A stretch of DNA of 5,997 nt. Origin: Verrucomicrobiia bacterium. Lineage in GTDB: Bacteria > Verrucomicrobiota > Verrucomicrobiae > Limisphaerales > UBA11358. The stretch is taken from assembly GCA_030042375.1 (NCBI GenBank), contig JASHZU010000150.1, positions 1 to 5,997 on the forward strand, in the 5' to 3' direction. Numbering within the stretch: position 1 is the first letter of the stretch; every line of letters begins with the position of its first letter. The notes under the pieces are model-generated. The model searched no databases and was not told the origin of the DNA. It saw only the letters and a program-made list of their open reading frames with translations. Below are positions 1 to 5,186 of the stretch, piece by piece. The translations under genes and the position numbers were made by a program.

Positions 1-1408
1 AATCTCCGTTAAAGGATTTGGCAATAGCACGGGATTCGAGACTTGCAAATACATTAAATAAGATCGAATAGGCCAGCAGTGCCACCCAACAACCGCGCGT
101 AATCAGACGCCATTTCCCCTTTCCTGTCGTGGCACGTTCCGCACCCAGGATGCCAATTGCTGCCAGCAGCATGAGCGTAGGTAGAAAATCAGATTCATGG
201 CCGCTGCCGGCGCCGAAAAATAAACAAAGAGTTAATGCCGTCACGAAAAAGCACAAAAAAACTGCGATGATAAACCAGCGGAGGACCGCAGCCTCTTCCA
301 TAGGCTTGTTCCTCCACGCCAGAGGCGCGGCCATGGCCAGCCAAACGATGGGAGTGTTCACGAGTATCCCCGCATAGGGCTCCCCCAATCCATAATAACC
401 GGATGGGGCCGTCGGCGGGGGCAATGTTTTCACAAAAGGGAAATGAAAGGTCCATTGGATTGGTTGCAAAAAATAAAACCGGAAGTCGAACCAGAAATAG
501 CGCAGACCGAATTGCCGGGCGCCGTAATTTTGATGACGCGTTAATTGATAGTGCAGGCCGAATTCAAAGGGATTGTCGAAACGCAATTCGTTGTAAAGCA
601 TCAGGCCCAAACCAATCAGCGTGATGGGCAAGATGGCCGCGACGAACAATGGAACCATTTGCTGGCGCGGCGATTTAGCCGAAAACAATTCCTTTGCCAT
701 CGGCGCCAAAAGAATGATCGCTCCGAATAATAATGTTGGCCGTGAGCCAGTGGCCAGGCCATAAGCGAGACTGGCCACTAGCAGCCATTTCACTTGCTGT
801 TTTGGTTCGCATAGCGCGAGCCAAAGCGCGCCCAGCGCGAACATGGTGAAGGCAAAAGCGCAGCTTTTGGCGACCTCGTAAACGTCGCAAGAGGACAAAA
901 TTTCCAGAATGCCGCTGGCCAGGCCCAGGGCCAGGACACCCGCTACCGGCACCCAGATACTAGTTGCGGAAAAATAGCGCCGCCAAATTCCCTTCAATAC
1001 GCATGCGGAAACAAGAAAACCCGCAGCAAAGAAAATCACGACTGCCGCCCTTTGGCTCAGATAGTGGCCGGTCAACGTGGCATACGGCCAGAAAAGCACG
1101 AGGGCGGGCGTGACGCCGAAATAGAGATAGAGCTTTCCTTTGTAATAACTCATCTCGTAGGAGAGATAACGGCTGTCCCAGACGTAAGGGCTATTGACGG
1201 AGGGATCGTAAGGATTTGCCACTTGAGCCAGGGCCGGGGGCGCTTCTCTTTTGACACTGAGCTGGCCCGATTGGAAGCCCTCCACGAGGAGATTATAGTA
1301 GGCATCCTGCGCCCGCGGGCTGGCCAATTCAAAAAAGCCGGGCTCTGCGCTCCACGCAAAAATCCCAATGATTAGCGCGCAAATCGCGCCAAAGAAAATT
1401 TGCCGCAT
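1..1408 (-). CDS. Multi-pass membrane protein, GT-C/PMT-like (3' end off window)
   Basis: One minus-strand frame is open from an ATG at 1408 to the left edge: 469 codons and no stop, so the C-terminus is missing. The protein starts with a hydrophobic segment (about residues 4-20). A large polar loop follows (about 21-95), with acidic and aromatic residues and the patch YYKGKLYLYFGVTPAL at 88-103. Many hydrophobic stretches come next (about 100-112, 120-137, 150-170, 182-200, 207-237, 251-271, 350-365, 376-400, 409-423, 438-456). The pieces GSRPT (221-225) and YNELRFDNPFEFG (272-284) recur in bacterial PMT/ArnT-like polytopic proteins, a family thought to transfer sugars from polyprenyl-phosphate donors outside the membrane. 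That class is inferred; no catalytic residue can be assigned. No clear Shine-Dalgarno precedes the ATG, and the upstream frame stays open briefly, so the start is moderately certain. It is divergent from the OB-fold gene. Confidence 0.85.
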   Translation of the reverse strand, partial: MRQIFFGAICALIIGIFAWSAEPGFFELASPRAQDAYYNLLVEGFQSGQLSVKREAPPALAQVANPYDPSVNSPYVWDSRYLSYEMSYYKGKLYLYFGVTPALVLFWPYATLTGHYLSQRAAVVIFFAAGFLVSACVLKGIWRRYFSATSIWVPVAGVLALGLASGILEILSSCDVYEVAKSCAFAFTMFALGALWLALCEPKQQVKWLLVASLAYGLATGSRPTLLFGAIILLAPMAKELFSAKSPRQQMVPLFVAAILPITLIGLGLMLYNELRFDNPFEFGLHYQLTRHQNYGARQFGLRYFWFDFRFYFLQPIQWTFHFPFVKTLPPPTAPSGYYGLGEPYAGILVNTPIVWLAMAAPLAWRNKPMEEAAVLRWFIIAVFLCFFVTALTLCLFFGAGSGHESDFLPTLMLLAAIGILGAERATTGKGKWRLITRGCWVALLAYSILFNVFASLESRAIAKSFNGD

Positions 1409-1490
1409 GTTTCGGATATCATTGCAAGGGAGACCAGGAAAGCGAGTTAAAATGATTGCAAATCATAAACAGAGCGTGTCAAATTTCCGG

Positions 1491-1907
1491 ATGAATTGGA
1501 TGAAATTTATCCTGCCGGTTTTTGTGGTTGGCATGCTGGCGCCCCATTTATTCGCCGATATCACCAACAGTGTGCCGCTGATGAAAATCAGCGCAGAGGA
1601 TGCGACGAATTATTTTGACAAGGAAATGATTGTGACCGGCAAGGTGGTGCATGTGAGTATTCGGCCAGGCATCATATTTATGGATATGGACAAACCTTAT
1701 CCGGACTCGCCGTTTACGCTGGTTATGTTTCCTTCGGCGACGAACCAATTTGGAAACCTGAGTGCATTGCGAGGTGCGTCAGTGGAAGTGACTGGCAAAA
1801 TCAAGAGTTATCATGGCCGGCCTGAAATTGTTTTGGACAAGAAGAATCAGTTAAACGTGACCAGCGCAGCGCCAACGAATGCTCCTTCGATGGGTCACAT
1901 TGAGTGA
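1491..1907 (+). CDS. Exported OB-fold protein (tRNA_anti-like)
   Basis: From the ATG at 1491 this encodes 138 residues. A signal peptide is visible: a short charged start, a hydrophobic core FILPVFVVGML (6-16), and a likely cleavage site after HLFA (residue 22), placing the mature protein outside the cytoplasm. Residues 33-124 look like one OB fold. MIVTGKVVHV (46-55), IIFMDMDKPYP (61-71), FTLVMF (75-80), ASVEVTGKIKSYHGRPEIVL (96-115) follow the strand pattern of small bacterial OB-fold proteins related to nucleic-acid-binding domains. The ligand of the exported versions is not known to me. Other starts are possible. ATG 1452 has a GAG at 1444-1446 with 5 nt spacing but gives an unusually long n-region. 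ATG 1500 is three codons downstream of the chosen start. ATG 1368 would overlap the divergent gene. The stop lies 19 bp from the stop of the convergent coiled-coil gene. Confidence 0.8.
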   Translation: MNWMKFILPVFVVGMLAPHLFADITNSVPLMKISAEDATNYFDKEMIVTGKVVHVSIRPGIIFMDMDKPYPDSPFTLVMFPSATNQFGNLSALRGASVEVTGKIKSYHGRPEIVLDKKNQLNVTSAAPTNAPSMGHIE

Positions 1908-1926
1908 GCAGCTGCCGAAAGACCAT

Positions 1927-2196
1927 TCATCGCTTCGCCCGCACTTGCTCTTTCTTATCTTCCAACTCGGCTTGAAGCTTTTTGCGTTCGGTCGCGAGCT
2001 GATCGTGTAGCAACTCCTGCTGCCGTGGATCGGCGGCTTTCGCAATCTCCGCGTTGAGAGCGATTTCGCGCTCGGCAATTTTCGCGGCGTATTTTGAATC
2101 CAATTCCGCCAGTTCTTTTTTCTGCGCGTCGGAGAGTTTGACGGCCGGTGTGGTTTTGTTTAAGCGCTCCATCGCCAGTTCGTAGGCGGTTTTCAT
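1927..2196 (-). CDS. Small conserved coiled-coil protein, function unknown
   Basis: This 89-residue, highly charged protein has no signal peptide or membrane segment, so it is probably cytosolic. It opens with MKTAYELAMERLNK. From about residue 22 to the end it is almost entirely predicted helix rich in K, E, A, Q and R (DAQKKELAELDSKYAAKIAERE, 23-44; QQELLHDQLATERKKLQAEL, 59-78). This suggests one long or broken coiled coil. I recall very similar short proteins from Verrucomicrobia and Planctomycetes, always as hypothetical proteins; that is memory, not a search. The start lies 3 nt after the stop of the TPR gene on the same strand, so both are probably co-transcribed and perhaps translationally coupled. 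No strong Shine-Dalgarno is seen, only an A/G-rich stretch inside the end of the TPR gene. A role cannot be assigned. Confidence 0.8.
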   Translation of the reverse strand: MKTAYELAMERLNKTTPAVKLSDAQKKELAELDSKYAAKIAEREIALNAEIAKAADPRQQELLHDQLATERKKLQAELEDKKEQVRAKR

Positions 2197-2199
2197 ACG

Positions 2200-2628
2200 T
2201 TATTTGTCAGTTTTCTTTTTCCAGGGCTGGCTGGGAAATTTCATGGGCTGCGGCGTTGGCCGGGCCATTTGCAATTCAGACGGTGCGTCGGGTTTAGCCT
2301 CTTTGCTCTTTTTCGCGTCTTCGCGCCAGGACTCCACCTTGGCCTGGAAGCCGTGATATTCCGCCTTGGCGCGGTCGCCGGCTTTCATGTAGAAGAGCGA
2401 AAGGTTGGTATGGACGAGCAGTTCACGCGGTCGCATTTTTTCGGCCTTATGGCCTTCGGCAATGGCCGAGGCGTAGTCGCCTTTGCGATAGTAGGCCATG
2501 CCCAGGGCGAGCTGGGCGTCGAAATTCTCCGGGGCATTCGCCAAAACGCCTTTGAGCTTTTCAATGGCGCTGTCGAATTCGCCGCGGCTGAAATCGAGCA
2601 TCGCGTCGTCGTATTGTTCGGTTGTCAT
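2200..2628 (-). CDS. Tetratricopeptide (TPR) repeat protein
   Basis: The 142-residue protein consists of about three TPR units. The first is residues 5-37 (YDDAMLDFSRGEFDSAIEKLKGVLANAPEN). The second is about 39-71, with the classic pattern LGMAYYRKGDYASAIAEGHKA. The third is about 73-105 (TNLSLFYMKAGDRAKAEYHGFQA). A charged, proline-rich tail (106-142, including RPTPQP) looks unstructured. There is no signal peptide, so a cytosolic scaffold or adaptor is likely. TPR units bind proteins, but the partner cannot be read from sequence. The best candidate is the 89-residue coiled-coil protein encoded 3 nt downstream. No Shine-Dalgarno is evident before the ATG at 2628; a candidate promoter lies about 20-45 nt upstream. 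The start is supported because the first TPR helix begins within a few residues of it. Confidence 0.88.
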   Translation of the reverse strand: MTTEQYDDAMLDFSRGEFDSAIEKLKGVLANAPENFDAQLALGMAYYRKGDYASAIAEGHKAEKMRPRELLVHTNLSLFYMKAGDRAKAEYHGFQAKVESWREDAKKSKEAKPDAPSELQMARPTPQPMKFPSQPWKKKTDK

Positions 2629-2646
2629 GGCACTGGCAGTTGATTA

Positions 2647-2675
2647 ACGCTACGCAGAATGGAGTCACCGGTCAA
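2647..2675 (-). promoter_or_regulatory. Candidate promoter of the TPR/coiled-coil operon
   Basis: On the minus strand, TTGACC (2670-2675) is followed after 17 nt by TAGCGT (2647-2652), about 20 nt before the ATG at 2628. The -35 matches sigma-70 at five of six positions. The -10 keeps only the first T, the A and the last T. It is the best-placed match in the gap, but its strength and use are unproven. Confidence 0.3.
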
Positions 2676-2706
2676 ATTTTGGTTTGTATCGGTTTGTATT
2701 TGGTTT
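2676..2706. repeat. Degenerate 10-bp tandem repeat, block A
   Basis: Three consecutive units of about 10 bp read ATTTTGGTTT, GTATCGGTTT and GTATTTGGTT(T). The exact string GTATTTGGTT occurs again in block B at 2781-2790, linking the two blocks. Confidence 0.6.
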
Positions 2707-2712
2707 GTTTTT

Positions 2713-2739
2713 CATCACAGAGACGCTGAGATGTAGAGG
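2713..2739. repeat. Fragment resembling a dispersed 'CACAGAGAC' intergenic repeat
   Basis: The stretch CATCACAGAGACGCTGAGAT resembles short purine-rich intergenic sequences of the CACAGAGACACAGAG kind that I recall from many bacterial genomes. There is one copy here, so its repeat nature is inferred from memory and not shown in this window. Confidence 0.3.
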
Positions 2740-2770
2740 AATAAACAATCTTTTATTTTCGAAAACACCT

Positions 2771-2810
2771 ATATTTACCTGTATTTGGTTATAATTGCTT
2801 ATATTTGCCT
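2771..2810. repeat. Degenerate 10-bp tandem repeat, block B
   Basis: Four adjoining 10-bp units read ATATTTACCT, GTATTTGGTT, ATAATTGCTT and ATATTTGCCT, with no slippage in the spacing. A rough consensus is RTATTTGSYT. The period is close to one turn of B-DNA, so the AT-rich halves lie on one face of the helix. Confidence 0.6.
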
Positions 2811-2820
2811 ACTGGACACC

Positions 2821-2864
2821 CGCCTTCGCCAAGGCTACAGCGAGACAGGCCCCTCCCCCGGGGG
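2821..2864. repeat. Hairpin-rich REP-like segment
   Basis: GCCTTCGCCAAGGC (2822-2835) forms a 5-bp stem with a CGCC loop. After a short spacer comes the perfect 10-bp palindrome CCCCCGGGGG (2855-2864). This GC-rich island sits between AT-rich repeat blocks B and C. The wording CGCCTTCGCCAAGGCTA resembles dispersed repeats I recall from verrucomicrobial gaps; that part is memory. Confidence 0.4.
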
Positions 2865-2910
2865 TCTTGATTGGCCTTGAATAGCCTTTAACAGGCTTTA
2901 GCAGGCTTGA
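2861..2910. repeat. Degenerate 10-bp tandem repeat, block C
   Basis: Five adjoining 10-bp units read GGGGTCTTGA, TTGGCCTTGA, ATAGCCTTTA, ACAGGCTTTA and GCAGGCTTGA. The right half (SCTTKA) is well kept, and the first unit is the most divergent. The block ends in a T-run (2911-2916). Period and phase match blocks A and B, but the consensus differs. Confidence 0.6.
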
Positions 2911-2935
2911 TTTTTTAGGCAACCTCGTTCCCGAA

Positions 2936-2990
2936 TTTAACCACCAAGACGCAAAGGGCTATGCCAGAGCCTCGTCACCTCGGCTCCTAC
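2936..2990. repeat. Fragments resembling dispersed intergenic repeats, with inverted repeat
   Basis: TTAACCACCAAGACGCAAAG (2937-2956) resembles a common bacterial intergenic repeat type. Next to it, GAGCC (2967-2971) and GGCTC (2982-2986) form an inverted repeat with a 10-nt loop, followed by CTAC. I recall the complement (GTAGGAGCCGAGGTGACGAG) as frequent between verrucomicrobial genes. Only one copy is present here. Confidence 0.35.
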
Positions 2991-3014
2991 ATTAGCAATG
3001 TGTCAAAGATCGAA

Positions 3015-3031
3015 CCCCGAAATATTCGGGG
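3015..3031. repeat. Perfect hairpin CCCCGAA-ATA-TTCGGGG
   Basis: A 7-bp perfect stem with a 3-nt loop. No T-run follows on the plus strand (next bases CGGGTGAAC), so an intrinsic terminator for plus-strand transcription is unlikely. On the other strand the following bases are TTCGATCTTTG, also a poor terminator. Confidence 0.5.
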
Positions 3032-3155
3032 CGGGTGAACAACAATGGTCCACCGTGCGAGGATTTTAGCCAATACGTCCGCCTTTTCTTAGTTCCCGAA
3101 TACCTAAAAAATGACTCCGGACAGTTCGCGCGGGTTGGGTATAAAAAGACAGCAT

Positions 3156-3185
3156 TTGACTTCGCGCAAAAAACGTTAATAATAT
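3156..3185 (+). promoter_or_regulatory. Candidate sigma-70-like promoter of the beta-helix gene
   Basis: TTGACT (3156-3161) is followed after 18 nt by TAATAT (3180-3185) within an A/T-rich stretch. It lies about 150 bp before the ATG at 3334, implying a leader of roughly 140 nt. The -35 is strong (5 of 6) and the -10 moderate (4 of 6). Confidence 0.4.
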
Positions 3186-3333
3186 ATCTACAGTCAGCAT
3201 GCTTTTGTTCGGATTTTCGGCCATCTCTGCTTCTGCGACGACGTATTATTATCATCGACGTGGGCAAGCTGCTCAATACCACGACAATTTTTCAAATGAA
3301 CTATGAAGCACCGGCGCTTCGCCGTGAGCAATT

Positions 3334-4905
3334 ATGAATTTTAAGCTAGTTCAACATTCAAAAATCAAAATTAAAAAATGGCGGCACAGCTGCGCCCCCC
3401 TGGCAATTGCCTTTCTCTTTGCTCTTTATGCCTCTATGGCGATTCCCGCCAGTTGCCAGCCATCCGGCATTTATTCGGTTTCTATTCCGAATACGAGCCA
3501 GATTATTGTTTCAGGCTTTTCACAGCCTTTTCTTAACGGGACATACATTTCTGATCCAAGCTTTTCAGCGATGAATGGACGAGTTGTCACCGGTTGGACG
3601 AATTCAACCCCGGGAACGCATGAAGTGATTTTCATGGACACCGTTTTCGGCAGTGGTTTGGTCATCGCTTCCGATCCGCCGGATTATTCGCCAAATGAGA
3701 GCGTCACGAATTGGTGGTGGATTACCGGCTCATACACTTATCCGGGTGGTTCATCGGCAAATTGGAACCAACTCAATGGCACCGGAACAGCCGGGAGCAC
3801 GGCATGGGGAGCTAATATCAACGCCAATATCGACGGCGCTGGCTCGGTTTATGTCGATCCTGTCAATGGAAATGACGCCAATGCCGGAACTGCGACTGCA
3901 CCCTTTCAAAGTCTATATCCGGTTTCGGCACTCCAAAAGGCGATTTATCCGGCAAACCTGGCAGTTCACGAAGACAATGCCCTTACCCTCCCGATACTAT
4001 CGTGTTGGACAAATTTTTCCTTCATCGGGAATGGAAAAAATTCGAAAATATTTTCCACCTGCGGGCAGAATCCCAACAACACGGCACAGGCGTTCGGAAT
4101 TTACGGCGCGGCGACCGTGCAGGGAATTAATTTTTCGAATTGCACCGTCACGTTCATCGTCCAGACAAATATGACTTCTTACTGTCTTGATAACACGATT
4201 CTTGAAAGCCTTGGAGGCGCGATTGACGATACCACGGTAAATTCCAATGCCACGTTAATTATCGCAGGCAATAATCTTATTTCTTACGCCCAGGGAATTG
4301 TCCTGCAAACCGGTGCCGGAGGCGGAAACTGTGAAGTTTATAATAATCTTATCCGGGTATTCAATCCCCTCAATTCCCCAAGCGGCGATTCTGCTGCGAC
4401 CTGCCTTCAAAATTTTAATCCGCATACGATACTGCATGCCAGTGGCAATACACTTTGCTTGTCCAACCAGGTTTTTGTAGCGTCAGCGACAAACGCTTTT
4501 GTTGAGGCATCCAGCGGCGACATCGAGATGGGGCAGAACCGTTATGAAAACAGCGGGACTGCCGGTGCTTTTCAACAATTTATGACGCTTGGGACAGGCA
4601 TTATCCACATTCAAAATCAAGATGGGGCGGTCGATATTTTTACCAACAATGCCTTCATGAACCCAACCGTCGGGTTTGTGAATGTCGGCTCATCACCATT
4701 CACGTTTTCAAACACGATGCCAACTGGAACGCTGGAATGTTACGTGACTAATTCCGCCGCTGTCGCGGTGGCGAAGAATGGCAGAATGATGGGCGTGGTC
4801 GCTGCCGGCGGCATGTATTATACGCAATTACCGCCAGCCAGTTCATTAACGTTGTCCTATGGGCATGGCTCGCCGGTTTTAATGACGAATGCTTTGCCCC
4901 AGTGA
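3334..4905 (+). CDS. Secreted right-handed parallel beta-helix protein
   Basis: The 523-residue protein begins with a long basic n-region (1-18) and a hydrophobic core APLAIAFLFALYASMA (21-36), with signal cleavage probably near residue 40. The sequence before Cys41 is a poor lipobox, so soluble secretion is favoured. An N-terminal beta-rich domain (about 45-165) carries FLNGTYI (66-72) and NWWWITGSYTY (126-136), like NGTY-type modules in exported proteins. SVYVDPVNGNDANAGTATAPFQSL (171-194) is the usual entry to a parallel beta-helix of the DUF1565/pectate-lyase-like kind. Short strand repeats rich in N, G and T run to about 450, followed by a C-terminal beta region. No catalytic residues can be named, so polysaccharide binding or cleavage is inferred from the fold. 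No PEP-CTERM or membrane anchor is seen. A weak GTGAG (3324-3328) precedes the start. The gene looks more AT-rich than its neighbours and stands alone. Confidence 0.85.
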   Translation: MNFKLVQHSKIKIKKWRHSCAPLAIAFLFALYASMAIPASCQPSGIYSVSIPNTSQIIVSGFSQPFLNGTYISDPSFSAMNGRVVTGWTNSTPGTHEVIFMDTVFGSGLVIASDPPDYSPNESVTNWWWITGSYTYPGGSSANWNQLNGTGTAGSTAWGANINANIDGAGSVYVDPVNGNDANAGTATAPFQSLYPVSALQKAIYPANLAVHEDNALTLPILSCWTNFSFIGNGKNSKIFSTCGQNPNNTAQAFGIYGAATVQGINFSNCTVTFIVQTNMTSYCLDNTILESLGGAIDDTTVNSNATLIIAGNNLISYAQGIVLQTGAGGGNCEVYNNLIRVFNPLNSPSGDSAATCLQNFNPHTILHASGNTLCLSNQVFVASATNAFVEASSGDIEMGQNRYENSGTAGAFQQFMTLGTGIIHIQNQDGAVDIFTNNAFMNPTVGFVNVGSSPFTFSNTMPTGTLECYVTNSAAVAVAKNGRMMGVVAAGGMYYTQLPPASSLTLSYGHGSPVLMTNALPQ

Positions 4906-5040
4906 CTTTTGCTTGATTCTGGACAAAAATTTGTTCGAGGAAGTTATATGCCCGACTTCTTTGCGCAACGATAATTGTAAGATAAAATTATTCTCAAATT
5001 AGTGCGCCAAATTTTAAATTTACCGTTTTGTATAAACCAT

Positions 5041-5059
5041 TTTAAATCAATGATTTAAA
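5041..5059. promoter_or_regulatory. Perfect 19-bp palindrome, possible operator
   Basis: TTTAAATCA-A-TGATTTAAA is a perfect 9-1-9 inverted repeat. It sits 14 bp upstream of the TTGACA box at 5074. Size, symmetry and placement suit a dimeric transcription factor site controlling the korA-type gene. No regulator is encoded in the window, and AT-rich DNA makes chance palindromes more likely than in GC-rich DNA. Confidence 0.4.
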
Positions 5060-5073
5060 CGAGGCATTAGAAT

Positions 5074-5102
5074 TTGACACCTCCCCTGCCGGCGACTAAC
5101 GT
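5074..5102 (+). promoter_or_regulatory. Candidate promoter of the korA-type gene
   Basis: A perfect TTGACA (5074-5079) is followed after 17 nt by TAACGT (5097-5102), about 85 bp before the ATG at 5187. The -10 is weak (3 of 6 but with the key T, A and final T). TAAAAT at 5102-5107 is a better -10 but 22 nt away. The layout resembles the candidate upstream of the TPR gene. Confidence 0.35.
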
Positions 5103-5186
5103 AAAATGGTAACTGTTGGAAACGACACTTTTCAAAGGTTTTTCCAGTTGCTTTATATTGCATATAAATTTTTAATTAACCGTTCC

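Larger units (their letters stand above)
2629..3333. other. Long intergenic region, repeat mosaic
   Basis: About 700 bp contains no convincing gene; the short open frames on either strand lack domain-like or protein-like composition. The left part (2676-2990) holds three blocks of degenerate 10-bp tandem units, a hairpin-rich segment and three pieces resembling dispersed intergenic repeats. The middle has a perfect 7-bp-stem hairpin (3015-3031). The right part is AT-rich with runs of A and T (3135-3200) and a candidate promoter, then about 150 nt of leader before the beta-helix gene. The leader has no riboswitch or leader peptide that I recognise. Confidence 0.7.
4906..5186. other. AT-rich intergenic region before the korA-type gene
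   Basis: This 281-bp gap is markedly AT-rich between 4965 and 5060. A weak stem GAAGT/ACTTC (4940-4944 with 4955-4959, 10-nt loop, then TTTG) could slow transcription after the beta-helix gene but is not a convincing terminator. The gap also holds the palindrome and promoter candidates listed separately. A second option is TTTCCA (5141-5146), 16 nt, TATAAA (5163-5168), which would give a leader of only about 12 nt. Confidence 0.6.

Noticed and set aside
1368..1490. Longer N-terminus for the OB-fold protein
   Set aside because: The extension from ATG 1368 would overlap the divergent gene and bury the signal peptide 40 residues inside. ATG 1452 remains possible and is mentioned in the feature.
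2855..2864. CCCCCGGGGG as an intrinsic terminator
   Set aside because: It has no loop-forming spacer and no T-run directly after it; the T-run at 2911-2916 is too far away.
2676..2910. CRISPR array
   Set aside because: Units are 10 bp, tandem and degenerate, with no spacers of 25-40 bp and no cas genes.
2992..3282. Minus-strand open frame of 96 codons in the long gap
   Set aside because: Its composition is unlike a folded protein (poly-R and poly-I runs) and no domain is recognisable.
3035..3337. Plus-strand open frame of 100 codons just before the beta-helix gene
   Set aside because: It overlaps the start of the clear signal-peptide gene by 4 bp, contains RRRIIII-type low-quality sequence, has no ribosome site, and lies over the promoter candidate at 3156-3185.
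3653..4174. 173-codon plus-strand frame inside the beta-helix gene
   Set aside because: It is rich in R, with irregular composition typical of an out-of-frame shadow; the overlapping 523-codon frame has a signal peptide and a fold motif.
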